Shown piece after piece: positions 45,138-54,233 of a stretch of DNA of 64,000 bases. The stretch is from Flavobacteriaceae bacterium LYZ1037 (GTDB taxonomy: Bacteria > Bacteroidota > Bacteroidia > Flavobacteriales > Flavobacteriaceae). The stretch lies in assembly GCA_003144015.1 (NCBI GenBank), contig QFWS01000001.1, positions 124,001-188,000 of the forward strand, given 5' to 3'. The notes below the pieces were generated by a model. That model ran no database searches and had not been told where the DNA came from. It saw nothing but the letters and a program-made list of their open reading frames with translations. A program made the position numbers and the translations under genes. Within the stretch, counting starts at the first letter, position 1. Every line of letters starts with the position of its first letter.

Positions 45138-46901
45138 ATGAGTAAAATAGACGACATATTAGAAATTGAATTGTTTAAAAAGCTTTTAAAGTTTATTAAA
45201 CCCTATAAACATGTCTTTATTGGCGTTTTAACTGCCGTAATTTTACTGGCTGTTTTTGGAGCTTTAAGACCCTATATTTTACAACAAGCAATAGATAAAA
45301 ATATTGCTACTAAAACCTTGGAAGGTTTTATGCCTTATATATTAACCATGGCAGCACTTCTTATTGCTGAAGTTATATGTCAATTGTTGTTTATTTATTA
45401 TTCAGGATTTCTTGGTCAAAGTGTGGTAAAAGATATTCGTGTGAAACTTTTTGATCATATGATTCGGTTTAGAATGAAATACTTCGATAACTCTTCTGTT
45501 GGGGTTTTAATAACCAGAGCAGTTACAGATATGGAGCGTATTGCAGATGTTTTTGGAGAAGGTTTATTTATGATTTTTAGGGATTTACTAACTATGTTGG
45601 TGGTTTCAATTGTCATGCTTTATATGAATTGGGAACTAAGTTTTATTGTATTCTTGATGTTGCCTTTAGTGTTGTATGCGACACGTATTTTTCAGAAGTA
45701 TATGAAACGTGCTTTTGAAGAGGTAAGAACAGAAGTCTCAAACTTAAACTCTTTTGTCCAAGAACGCCTTACCGGAATGAAAATTCTTCAATTGTTTACA
45801 AGAGAAGAAACAGAGTATAAGAAATTTCAAGTAATTAATGCGCGTCATAAAAAAGGTTGGTTAAAAACCGTTTGGTATAACTCTATTTTCTTTCCTATTG
45901 CAGAATTATCATCGTCTATTACTATTGGTCTTATTGCTTGGTATGGAGGTTTAAATACAGTTGTGGATCAAACAGCATCGCTTGGTGATTTAACAGCATT
46001 TATCATGATGATTCCTATGTTGTTTAGGCCACTTCGACAAATTGCCGATAAGTTTAATACGCTTCAAATGGGAATGGTTGCAGCCAAAAGAGTTTTTAAA
46101 GTTCTTGAAACGACTTCGCAAATTGATGATACAGGAACTCGAGAAGCTTCTCATTTTCAAGGAAATATTTCATTTAAAGATGTGCATTTTAGTTATGTTG
46201 AAGAAGAGGAAGTGTTAAAAGGTATTTCTTTAGATGTCAAGGCAGGCGAAACGGTAGCGATTGTTGGAGCAACTGGAGCAGGTAAATCCACCATTATTAA
46301 TTTGTTAAATAGGTTTTACGACATTAACAAAGGCACCATTTGTATAGATGCAATCAACATCAAAGAATTAACGTTAAAGTCGCTTCGAGCCCAAATTGCA
46401 GTTGTACTTCAAGATGTGTTTCTGTTCGCAGATACTATTTTAACAAACATTACTTTAAATAATCCAGACATAACAAAAGAAGATGTCGAGCAGGCAGCCA
46501 AAGATATAGGTATTCACGATTTTATTATGAGTTTGCCTAATGGTTATCTCTATAATGTTAAAGAACGTGGCGCTATGCTATCTTCTGGGCAACGCCAATT
46601 AATCTCGTTTTTAAGAGCTTATGTTACTAACCCAAGTATATTGATTTTAGATGAAGCCACATCCTCAGTAGATTCTTATTCAGAGCAACTTATTCAAAAT
46701 GCAACGGCTAAAATAACCAAAGGTAGAACCTCTATTGTAATTGCACATAGATTAGCAACCATTAAAAAGGCAGATAAAATTATTGTTATGGATGCTGGAC
46801 TAATTGTTGAAGTTGGTACACATAAAGAACTCCTTAAAAAAGCAAACGGTTACTACAAAAACCTTTACGAAGTGCAATTTTTAAATGAAGAAGTTGCTTA
46901 G
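45138..46901 (+). CDS. ABC exporter, fused permease and ATPase (MsbA/multidrug type)
   Basis: A 587-residue half-transporter. It has six transmembrane helices (residues about 18-310) of the type I exporter fold, then a nucleotide-binding domain with Walker A GATGAGKST, Q-loop AVVLQDVFLFADTI, signature LSSGQRQLIS, Walker B ILILDEATSSVD and H-loop IAHRLATI. The signature motif begins LSSGQ. It would work as a homodimer or heterodimer; lipid or drug export cannot be told apart. It is downstream of truA with a short gap. Confidence 0.94.
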   Translation: MSKIDDILEIELFKKLLKFIKPYKHVFIGVLTAVILLAVFGALRPYILQQAIDKNIATKTLEGFMPYILTMAALLIAEVICQLLFIYYSGFLGQSVVKDIRVKLFDHMIRFRMKYFDNSSVGVLITRAVTDMERIADVFGEGLFMIFRDLLTMLVVSIVMLYMNWELSFIVFLMLPLVLYATRIFQKYMKRAFEEVRTEVSNLNSFVQERLTGMKILQLFTREETEYKKFQVINARHKKGWLKTVWYNSIFFPIAELSSSITIGLIAWYGGLNTVVDQTASLGDLTAFIMMIPMLFRPLRQIADKFNTLQMGMVAAKRVFKVLETTSQIDDTGTREASHFQGNISFKDVHFSYVEEEEVLKGISLDVKAGETVAIVGATGAGKSTIINLLNRFYDINKGTICIDAINIKELTLKSLRAQIAVVLQDVFLFADTILTNITLNNPDITKEDVEQAAKDIGIHDFIMSLPNGYLYNVKERGAMLSSGQRQLISFLRAYVTNPSILILDEATSSVDSYSEQLIQNATAKITKGRTSIVIAHRLATIKKADKIIVMDAGLIVEVGTHKELLKKANGYYKNLYEVQFLNEEVA

Positions 46902-46919
46902 GACAACTAGATCTTTAGA

Positions 46920-47675
46920 TTAATAATATTTTTTTATTATTAACACCACTATAAGCGTAAGTATGATGCATACTACAATGAGTAAAATTAAAATCAATAA
47001 GAATAAAATGAATTTTAATAAAATGCTTTTAAAATTTAATTGATATAATTTTTTAAAACTATAAGCCGAATAAAGAGCTTGAAGTGGTAATAAAATAAAG
47101 GTTATAACTAAAATATTTAGATTAGTTAAGGCGCTAATTAATATAATAATGGTGCTTACAATGGCTGCTTGTGCAGATATATACATGTTAATTACCACAT
47201 GCTCTGTATAGTTGTATGTTTTGTAATTAAAAAAAGTGATTCTAGAAATAATAGCATAAAGAGGAACTAATGCCATATAAATCAAGCCTTGGTATTCTGA
47301 CAAGAAGTCCATGTTTTTTTGTTGAAAACCCTCCATGCCTTTTGGATCTGGAGCATCCATATTCATTAATTCCGGAAAAAATTTATTTATAAAAAACATT
47401 TGAAACCCTGAAAGTGTCAATGCAATAGCAAAATAGCTAATAACATTTACATATTTTTTTCTAACACCTTTAATATATCCATCAATTACATCAACCGGAT
47501 CTGTAAATAGTTTGATTAATGTCTGAATAAAACGGTTATCGTAATTTAAAAATTGTTCGCTAAAATGTGAAAATAGATTAGCAATTGTAAGTCTGTTTTT
47601 AATTATTTTTCCCCCACAGACACTGCAAAATAAATCCGTTTCTTTTAGTAAAGTTTCACAATTTTTGCAATTCAT
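46920..47675 (-). CDS. DUF3667 family membrane protein with zinc ribbon
   Basis: A 251-residue protein. The N-terminus has two CxxC-type pairs (C3, C6, C17, C20: NCKNC and CSVCGG) forming a probable zinc ribbon, followed by DPVDVIDGYIKGVRKKYVNVISYFAIALTLSG, the DUF3667 pattern. About five transmembrane segments occupy residues 75-250, and the last 35 are almost entirely Ile/Leu/Val. Function unknown. It starts 6 bases after the cdaA stop, so it probably belongs to that operon. Confidence 0.87.
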   Translation of the reverse strand: MNCKNCETLLKETDLFCSVCGGKIIKNRLTIANLFSHFSEQFLNYDNRFIQTLIKLFTDPVDVIDGYIKGVRKKYVNVISYFAIALTLSGFQMFFINKFFPELMNMDAPDPKGMEGFQQKNMDFLSEYQGLIYMALVPLYAIISRITFFNYKTYNYTEHVVINMYISAQAAIVSTIIILISALTNLNILVITFILLPLQALYSAYSFKKLYQLNFKSILLKFILFLLILILLIVVCIILTLIVVLIIKKYY

Positions 47676-47681
47676 ATTTTA

Positions 47682-48467
47682 TTAAACTAAATCTTGTTTT
47701 ATTAATTGAGAGAGTTCTTGTGTGTCTTTAAACATAATAAACTCCCCATCTTTAAAAAAAGAAATCTGCCCCGTTTCTTCACTAACAACAAGCGCTAAAG
47801 CATCTGTTTTTTCTGTAATTCCTACTGCTGCTCGATGTCTTAAACCAAAACGTTGAGGCAAGGTTTTTTCGTTGTTTACTGGAAGAATGACTCTAGTAGC
47901 TTTAACAATATTGTCTGCAATTATTATTGCGCCATCATGTAACGGGCTGTTTTTAAAAAAGATACTTTCAATAATGGGTTGCGTGACTTTTATTCGCATA
48001 TCATCGCCAGTATTAGCAAGAAAATCGAGATTGTTGTTGCATTCAAAAACGATAAGAGCTCCTGTTTTAGAAGATGCCATTTTATTGCAAGCAGCTAATA
48101 TTGAATCTACATCAGTTTTATTATCCGCTTCTGTTTTTAAGAATTTAAATTGTTTGAAAAATTTTCGTCTTTTACTGAAATTTGTAGAGCCTACCATTAA
48201 TAAAAACTTTCTAATTTCTTGTTGAAAAACGACAATCAAAGCAATTAAACCAACGCTCATAAAACCACCAAGAATTTTACTAAGCATCTTCATTTGAAGC
48301 GCATCTGTTAATAAGTAAATAAAATAAATAATAACAATGCCTATAAAAATGTTGATTGCAACAGTGCCTTTTACTAATTTATAGACATAATAGAGTAGAA
48401 GTGCTACTAGAATAACATCTATAATGTCTATAACTGTAAATTTTAAAAGGTCATCAAAAATTTCCAA
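47682..48467 (-). CDS. cdaA: Diadenylate cyclase, CdaA type
   Basis: Makes cyclic di-AMP from two ATP, a messenger controlling osmolyte and cell-wall balance. The 261 residues show three transmembrane helices (about 12-30, 38-55, 68-82), then the DAC domain with the catalytic motifs DGA at 178-180 and RHR at 210-212 (RHRAAVG). No CdaR regulator or c-di-AMP phosphodiesterase is recognised nearby; the YfcE-type esterase is not of the DHH type. It sits between a lipoprotein gene and the DUF3667 gene, downstream of folP, on one strand. Confidence 0.96.
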   Translation of the reverse strand: MEIFDDLLKFTVIDIIDVILVALLLYYVYKLVKGTVAINIFIGIVIIYFIYLLTDALQMKMLSKILGGFMSVGLIALIVVFQQEIRKFLLMVGSTNFSKRRKFFKQFKFLKTEADNKTDVDSILAACNKMASSKTGALIVFECNNNLDFLANTGDDMRIKVTQPIIESIFFKNSPLHDGAIIIADNIVKATRVILPVNNEKTLPQRFGLRHRAAVGITEKTDALALVVSEETGQISFFKDGEFIMFKDTQELSQLIKQDLV

Positions 48468-48502
48468 GCGTAAGGTGTTTTGGTAAATTTAACAAAATAT
48501 AG

Positions 48503-49168
48503 TTAATTAAAAATAAACTCTTCATTGGCAATAATAAGTTGTTTGTTTTTAAGCTTGTTTAAAAGAGATTTAAATGTGATATAATTTTGAAAACTTAAGT
48601 TTTTACTAAAAAATAAATGTAATGTTATTGGTTCATCATTTTCTAATAACAGTTTATTTAGGTCTTGTAATAATGTCTCTTCTGAAGATTTTAAATCCTC
48701 TATATTAAAAGTAGAAATTTCGATATTTGAAGGGTTATTAAATACTACACGATATTCATTTAACTTTAATTTTATTGTATTTGGTTGTTTTTCAATATAG
48801 TAAACATGAGTAAATTCAATGAAGCCTAAGTTTTTTTTAGAGGTATCGTTACAAGTAAAATAGTTTTTTGCAGCATCATTTTTATGCAATTCGGCATTTC
48901 TTTTTTTGTTTTGTAGAAATGTAATTTTTGGGATAGCTTGTTTTAAGGTTAATCGTTTATCTACATTCACTAGCCAGTTTGTTGTACTAATAAGTGTTCT
49001 TCTGTTAAGTTCTATGCTGTCTTCTTTAGTTTCATCGTAAAATAAATAAGCAGCAGAAACATCTAATATTTCAGTAATGTCCGAATGTGCTATTTCTGGA
49101 AGTTGCACCACTTTTTCATTGTTGCAAGACATTAATAATAAAAAGAGGGCTATTTGAAAGTATTTCAT
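48503..49168 (-). CDS. Putative lipoprotein between folP and cdaA
   Basis: A 221-residue protein starting MKYFQIALFLLLMSCNNEK, with lipobox LLMSC (Cys at 15). I chose ATG 49168, because an in-frame TTG at 49174 would only add two residues upstream of a good signal peptide. The mature domain (HSDITEILDVSAAYLFYDETKEDSIELNRRTLISTTNWLVNVDKRL...) matches no family I can name. It lies 2 bases after the folP stop and about 35 bases before cdaA. Confidence 0.75.
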   Translation of the reverse strand: MKYFQIALFLLLMSCNNEKVVQLPEIAHSDITEILDVSAAYLFYDETKEDSIELNRRTLISTTNWLVNVDKRLTLKQAIPKITFLQNKKRNAELHKNDAAKNYFTCNDTSKKNLGFIEFTHVYYIEKQPNTIKLKLNEYRVVFNNPSNIEISTFNIEDLKSSEETLLQDLNKLLLENDEPITLHLFFSKNLSFQNYITFKSLLNKLKNKQLIIANEEFIFN

Positions 49169-49170
49169 GG

Positions 49171-49995
49171 TCAAGATTTTAATTGTTCTATAAGTTTAAC
49201 ACATTCAACAGCCTCTTTTACATCGTGAACCCGTAGAATGGTAGCTCCTTTCTGCAAAGCCACTGTGTTTAAGACACTTGTGCCATTTAATGCTTCTTTA
49301 GCAGAGTTTCCTAAAGTCTTATAAATCATAGATTTTCTGGAAAAGCCAGTTAAAATGGGTTTATCTAGTATCTTAAAAAGTTCTAATTGATTTAAAAGCT
49401 CAAAATTCTGTTCAAGTGTTTTTGCAAATCCAAAACCTGGATCAACAATAACATCTAAAATTCCAAGAGCTTTTGCTTTAGCAATTCTTTCAGAGAAATA
49501 GAACAAGATGTCTTTTGTCAAATTCTCGTAATTGGTTTGTTGCTGCATGGTTTGTGGTGTCCCTTTCATGTGCATCATGATATAAGGGACTTTAAGTTTT
49601 GCAACAGTTTCTAACATGTGTTCATCTAATTTTCCAGCTGAAATATCATTTATTAAAGTAGCTCCAGCTTCTACACCTTCTTTAGCTACTTGACTTCTAA
49701 AGGTGTCAATAGACATGAATACTTCTGGAAACTCCTTCAGAATTAAAGTAATTATAGGTAGAAGTCGTTTTAACTCCTCTTCTTCAGAAATATGATTAGC
49801 ATCTGGTCGAGAACTGTAGGCTCCAATATCAATAAAGGTGGCGCCAAATTTTAACATCATATAAACCTGAGACAAAATGTCGCTTTCATTTTTGTATTTA
49901 CCACCATCGTAAAAAGAATCTGGTGTTAGATTTAATATTCCCATGACCTTTGGAGTCGATAAATCAATGAGGTTGCCTTTGCAGTTTATAGTCAT
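49171..49995 (-). CDS. folP: Dihydropteroate synthase
   Basis: Joins p-aminobenzoate to hydroxymethyldihydropterin diphosphate in folate synthesis. The 274 residues carry VMGILNLTPDSFYDGGK, FIDIGAYSSRP, NDISAGK, DPGFGFAKT and GFSRKSMI, all family signatures of the TIM barrel. Length is normal. It leads a minus-strand run with a lipoprotein gene, cdaA and the DUF3667 gene, and is divergent from the DUF1599 gene. Confidence 0.97.
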   Translation of the reverse strand: MTINCKGNLIDLSTPKVMGILNLTPDSFYDGGKYKNESDILSQVYMMLKFGATFIDIGAYSSRPDANHISEEEELKRLLPIITLILKEFPEVFMSIDTFRSQVAKEGVEAGATLINDISAGKLDEHMLETVAKLKVPYIMMHMKGTPQTMQQQTNYENLTKDILFYFSERIAKAKALGILDVIVDPGFGFAKTLEQNFELLNQLELFKILDKPILTGFSRKSMIYKTLGNSAKEALNGTSVLNTVALQKGATILRVHDVKEAVECVKLIEQLKS

Positions 49996-50114
49996 AAAAA
50001 GGTTTAAAATTTAAGATTTCATGGTCAAAGTTCGATAAAGAAATGAAACTTTGAATACAGAACTTTGAACTCTTAATTATTTAAGCGAAATTTACGCAAA
50101 ATTCATTTTAATTC

Positions 50115-50654
50115 ATGCAAGATACTTCAAAACAATACGACGCAGTTATAAAAACATGTAGAGATTTATTTTTAAAAAAAATGTCCGATTATGGAAGTGC
50201 TTGGCGCATTTTACGCTTGCCTTCACTTACAGATCAAATTTTTATAAAAGCACAACGTATTCGTGGATTGCAACAAAATGAAGTTCAAAAAGTAAATGAA
50301 GGACAAGAAAGTGAATTTATAGGCATCATAAACTATTGTGTAATGGCTTTAGTTCAAATTGAAAGAGGTGTCGTAGAACAACCAGATTTATCTGTTAAAG
50401 ACGCTACGAAACTTTATGACGAAAAAGTGGCTACTACCAAACAGCTTATGATGGATAAAAATCATGATTATGGTGAGGCTTGGAGAGATATGCGAGTAAG
50501 TAGTCTAACCGATTTGATTTTACAAAAACTATTACGTGTTAAACAAATTGAAGATAATCAAGGAAAAACATTAGTAAGCGAAGGAATAGATGCTAATTAT
50601 CAAGATATGATTAATTATGCAGTTTTTGCTTTGATACATTTAAACGATAAATAA
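50115..50654 (+). CDS. DUF1599 tandem-domain protein
   Basis: A 179-residue soluble protein made of two related halves of about 65 residues. KKMSDYGSAWRILRLPSLTDQIFIKAQRIRGLQQ in the first matches DKNHDYGEAWRDMRVSSLTDLILQKLLRVKQIED in the second, each followed by a Tyr/Ile-rich helix (IGIINYCVMALVQIE, YQDMINYAVFALIHL). The family is of unknown function, and the motif recalls nucleotide-modification domains. It is 12 bases upstream of the BT_3928-like gene in a conserved flavobacterial run leading to tpiA. Confidence 0.9.
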   Translation: MQDTSKQYDAVIKTCRDLFLKKMSDYGSAWRILRLPSLTDQIFIKAQRIRGLQQNEVQKVNEGQESEFIGIINYCVMALVQIERGVVEQPDLSVKDATKLYDEKVATTKQLMMDKNHDYGEAWRDMRVSSLTDLILQKLLRVKQIEDNQGKTLVSEGIDANYQDMINYAVFALIHLNDK

Positions 50655-50666
50655 AAATTAGATTTT

Positions 50667-52334
50667 ATGAAATATATAGTACAGTTAAGTAGAATACTTG
50701 TTGGAGTTTTATTTATTATATCGGGATTAATAAAATTAAACGACCCTCTTGGGTTTTCGTATAAATTACAAGAATATTTTAGTGCAGATGTACTTAATAT
50801 CACATTTTTAGAACCATATGCGCTAGCCATTTCCATTTTTGTAGTCATTTTTGAAGTCATCTTAGGTGTCTTTTTACTTATAGGTTACAAGCCTAAATTT
50901 ACAGTTTGGAGTTTGTTGGGAATGATTGTGTTTTTTACCTTCCTAACATTTTATTCTGCATACTTTGAAAAAGTGAAAGATTGCGGTTGTTTTGGAGATG
51001 CCATTCCATTAACTCCTTGGGAAAGTTTTTATAAAGATGTTATTTTATCAGTACTTATTTTAATTCTATTTTTTGGTGTAAAGCACATTAAACCTATATT
51101 TAGTAAATTAGGATTAACTGTAGTTGCTTTATTCAGTTTTATTGCTTGTCTAGGGTTTGGATACCATGTTTTAATGCATTTACCATCTATAGATTTTAGA
51201 GCTTATGCGGTAGGTAAAAACATCATGGAAGGCATGATAATTCCTGAAGATGCGCCAAAACCTGTTCAAGAATTTACTTGGACTTTAAAAGTGAATGGCG
51301 AAGACAAAGAATTTGTAACCGATGGAAGTTATCCTGAAGTCGATGGGGAATACGTTGGTGTTGAAACAAAAATTATAGAAGAAGGTTATGATCCTCCTGT
51401 AAAAGATTTTTCCATTGAAACGATGGATGAAGATTTTACCGAATATTATTTAAACAAAGACAATTTAATCATGATTGTGATGTATAATTTGGACACAGCT
51501 GAAAAAGAAGGTGTGGTAAAATTGAAAACATTTTCAGACGAAGCCATTAAAAAAGGTTACACAGTTATTGGTTTAACAGCTTCTGGTGAAGAAGCAAAGC
51601 AACAAATGAAATCACAGTACAAATTGAATTTCGATTTTTTCCTTTCAGATGAGAAAGCGCTAAAAACAGTTGTTCGTGCGAGCCCTGGTATTTTAAAATT
51701 AAAAAAAGGAACCGTTATCCAAAAAGTACATTGGAACGATTTGGAAGATATGAGTTTGGAAACATTAGCGACCGCAACACCAGATCTGAATTTAGGTTTA
51801 AAAAAAGAGCTTGATAGTATCATGGTTTTAGACCAAAAGTACAGAAGTGCCCATATTGATAATGAAGATTGGAGTAAACAAATTGCAATAGATTCTTCAA
51901 ATTTGAAGTTTGTAGAAAACGTGTTTAAGAATTACGGTTATCCAGGAAAATCATTAGTAGGAGAAGAATCTAGTGATGTCGCTTGGTATGTGGTTCAGCA
52001 TTCAGATAAAATAACGGAATATTTACCATTAATGAAAGCAGCAGCAGAAAAGGGGGAATTAGCATTTTCTAAGGTTGCCATGATGGAAGATCGTGATTTA
52101 ATGAGACAGGGCAAAGAACAAATTTATGGAACACAAGGAAGAAGTTTCTATACAAGTGCTGAAACTGAAGTAAAATTGATTTGGCCTATTCAAGATGCTG
52201 AAAATGTAAATGAAAGAAGAGAAAAAGCAGGGTTCTTAAATACCGTAGAAGAAAATGCTAAAAGACTTTTTGGAGACGATTTTGAGTTTAAAAATTATAC
52301 ATTAGAACAAGTAGAGGAATTGCAAAACCAATAA
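50667..52334 (+). CDS. BT_3928-like membrane protein with DoxX-like domain and thioredoxin-like tail
   Basis: A 555-residue protein. Residues 1-150 contain four transmembrane helices with LSRILVGVLFIISGLIKLNDPLGFSYKLQEYF, typical of the DoxX/MauE-like group. The middle holds further hydrophobic segments near 145-165, and the C-terminal part (about 265-420) looks like a thioredoxin fold (LIMIVMYNLDTAEKEGV, KGYTVIGLTAS, DEKALKTVVRASPGILKLKKGTVIQK) without a CxxC motif, so no disulfide exchange is expected. The last 140 residues form an uncharacterised helical segment. The role is unknown. It is the second gene of the DUF1599-to-clpS run. Confidence 0.82.
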   Translation: MKYIVQLSRILVGVLFIISGLIKLNDPLGFSYKLQEYFSADVLNITFLEPYALAISIFVVIFEVILGVFLLIGYKPKFTVWSLLGMIVFFTFLTFYSAYFEKVKDCGCFGDAIPLTPWESFYKDVILSVLILILFFGVKHIKPIFSKLGLTVVALFSFIACLGFGYHVLMHLPSIDFRAYAVGKNIMEGMIIPEDAPKPVQEFTWTLKVNGEDKEFVTDGSYPEVDGEYVGVETKIIEEGYDPPVKDFSIETMDEDFTEYYLNKDNLIMIVMYNLDTAEKEGVVKLKTFSDEAIKKGYTVIGLTASGEEAKQQMKSQYKLNFDFFLSDEKALKTVVRASPGILKLKKGTVIQKVHWNDLEDMSLETLATATPDLNLGLKKELDSIMVLDQKYRSAHIDNEDWSKQIAIDSSNLKFVENVFKNYGYPGKSLVGEESSDVAWYVVQHSDKITEYLPLMKAAAEKGELAFSKVAMMEDRDLMRQGKEQIYGTQGRSFYTSAETEVKLIWPIQDAENVNERREKAGFLNTVEENAKRLFGDDFEFKNYTLEQVEELQNQ

Positions 52335-52397
52335 TGTTTAGAAATAATTATTTGTTGCAACTCGACAGTAAGCAGTTAATAACTAACAATATAGTAT

Positions 52398-53474
52398 CTG
52401 ATAAACTATCTATTAAATAAAATTTTTTACGCATTACTCACTTTATTTGGAGTAGTCACTGTCATATTCTTTTTATTTAATGTACTTCCCGGAGATCCTG
52501 CACAAATGATGCTTGGCCAGAATGAAGACAGTGCACAATTAGCATTAGTTAAACAAAAATATGGTTTCGATAAACCTATAAGTACGCAGTATTTCTATTA
52601 CTTAAACGATTTGTCTCCTATATCATTTCACTCAAAAACTGAAACAGAGTACACCTATTTAAGAGATGGCAAATATACAGCTGTTCCGTTGTTCTCTTTA
52701 GGTAATTCTACAACCGTTTTAAAGTTTCCATATTTAAGAGAGTCTTTTACCAAACAAGGAAAAAAAGTGAGTCAGGTGTTGGCAGAAACCTTGCCTAACA
52801 CCTTTGTATTAGCCGTAAGTGCTATTTGTATAGCTCTATTAATTGGCTTGACTTTAGGAATTGTATCAGCGTTGTATAAAGATACTTGGTTGGATAAACT
52901 CATTCAAATTGTAAGCACTATTGGAATGAGTGTACCTTCTTTTTTTAGTGCTATTTTATTTGCTTGGTTGTTTGGATACGTACTTCATGCATTTACCAAT
53001 CTGGAAATGACAGGTAGTTTATACGAATTAGACGATTATGGTGAAGCCATGCACATTCAATGGAAAAATTTAATCTTGCCAGCTATTGTGTTAGGCATCC
53101 GTCCTTTGGCAGTTGTAATTCAGCTCATGAGAAATTCGTTATTGGAAGTTTTTAATCAAGATTTTATCCGAACTGCCAGAGCTAAAGGTTTAACTGAGTT
53201 TCAAATTATTAGAAAACATGCTGTTAAAAATGCTTTAAATCCAGTAGTTACAGCTATATCTGGTTGGTTTGCTTCTATGTTGGCTGGGGCTGTTTTTGTA
53301 GAGTATATTTTTGGTTGGAATGGTTTAGGTAAAGAAATTGTAAATGCTTTAAACACATTAGATTTACCCGTTATTATGGGTTCTGTGTTAATTATAGCGT
53401 TACTCTTTATAATAATTAATATTTTTGTAGATATTATTTACGCTTGGTTAGATCCAAAAGTAACATTAGAATAA
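52398..53474 (+). CDS. DppB-like ABC permease with apparent non-canonical (CTG) start
   Basis: Homologous to oligopeptide/dipeptide ABC permeases. From ATG 52506 there are 322 residues, but the frame is open upstream and codes the missing first helix: INYLLNKIFYALLTLFGVV then VIFFLFNVLPGDPAQMMLGQ. Between the in-frame stop (TAG ending at 52394) and 52506 there is no ATG, GTG or TTG. CTG at 52398 is the best-placed candidate, giving 358 residues. The permease signature region is EFQIIRKHAVKNALNPV with a helical EAA-like loop. No DppC, ATPase or solute-binding gene is nearby. It is followed 8 bases later by tpiA. Confidence 0.75.
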   Translation: MINYLLNKIFYALLTLFGVVTVIFFLFNVLPGDPAQMMLGQNEDSAQLALVKQKYGFDKPISTQYFYYLNDLSPISFHSKTETEYTYLRDGKYTAVPLFSLGNSTTVLKFPYLRESFTKQGKKVSQVLAETLPNTFVLAVSAICIALLIGLTLGIVSALYKDTWLDKLIQIVSTIGMSVPSFFSAILFAWLFGYVLHAFTNLEMTGSLYELDDYGEAMHIQWKNLILPAIVLGIRPLAVVIQLMRNSLLEVFNQDFIRTARAKGLTEFQIIRKHAVKNALNPVVTAISGWFASMLAGAVFVEYIFGWNGLGKEIVNALNTLDLPVIMGSVLIIALLFIIINIFVDIIYAWLDPKVTLE

Positions 53475-53481
53475 AAGAATT

Positions 53482-54231
53482 ATGAGAAAACATATCGTTG
53501 CAGGAAACTGGAAAATGAATAATGATTTAGCAATGACGCAATCATTAATTACCGAATTAAAAAAACAATCACAAACTTCTAATGCTGAAGTAATGATTGC
53601 TCCAACGTTTACAAACCTTTGGTCTGCTTTCGAGACTTTAAAAAACTCAAAAATTGAAGTCATTGCACAGAACATGCACTTTGCAGAATCTGGCGCATAT
53701 ACAGGAGAGATAAGTGCAGAGATGCTTAAAAGTGTTGGCGTACAAACGGTGATTCTAGGGCATAGTGAACGTAGAGCTTATTTTAATGAAACCGATGAGT
53801 TGCTTGCAAAAAAAGTTGATACAGCTTTGAACAATAAAATGCGAGTTATTTTTTGTTTTGGGGAGGAACTTGTAGATAGAAAATCAGGAAACCACGAAAC
53901 TATTGTTGAAAATCAGATAAAAAAGGCATTATTTCATTTAGAAGCAGATAACTTTAAGAATATCGTTTTAGCTTACGAGCCTGTTTGGGCTATTGGAACA
54001 GGAGAAACAGCAAGTCCTGAACAAGCTCAAGACATGCATGGGTTTATTAGAAAAACCTTAGCAAAAAAATATGGTCAAGAAACAGCAAACTCTGTGTCTA
54101 TTTTATATGGAGGATCGGTGAAGCCAACTAATGCCAAGGAAATATTTTCAAAACCAGATGTCGATGGCGGTTTAATTGGTGGTGCTGCGCTTAAAGCTGA
54201 TGATTTTTACGCTATTGTAAACGCTTTTTAA
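53482..54231 (+). CDS. tpiA: Triosephosphate isomerase
   Basis: Interconverts dihydroxyacetone phosphate and glyceraldehyde 3-phosphate. The 249 residues are normal length. Catalytic residues are present: K11 in GNWKMN, H94 in GHSERR and E166 in AYEPVWAIGTG. The loop 6 region AIGTGETASPEQA and the phosphate-binding LYGGSVKP are intact. It lies in a run with short spacings (7 bases after the permease, 2 before prmA) and is probably cotranscribed. Confidence 0.98.
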   Translation: MRKHIVAGNWKMNNDLAMTQSLITELKKQSQTSNAEVMIAPTFTNLWSAFETLKNSKIEVIAQNMHFAESGAYTGEISAEMLKSVGVQTVILGHSERRAYFNETDELLAKKVDTALNNKMRVIFCFGEELVDRKSGNHETIVENQIKKALFHLEADNFKNIVLAYEPVWAIGTGETASPEQAQDMHGFIRKTLAKKYGQETANSVSILYGGSVKPTNAKEIFSKPDVDGGLIGGAALKADDFYAIVNAF

Positions 54232-54233
54232 AG

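Noticed and set aside
50026-50067. Inverted repeat CAAAGTTC / GAACTTTG in the folP-DUF1599 gap
   Set aside because: Only 8 bases in an AT-rich gap, with several near copies of the same simple motif; not distinct from chance.
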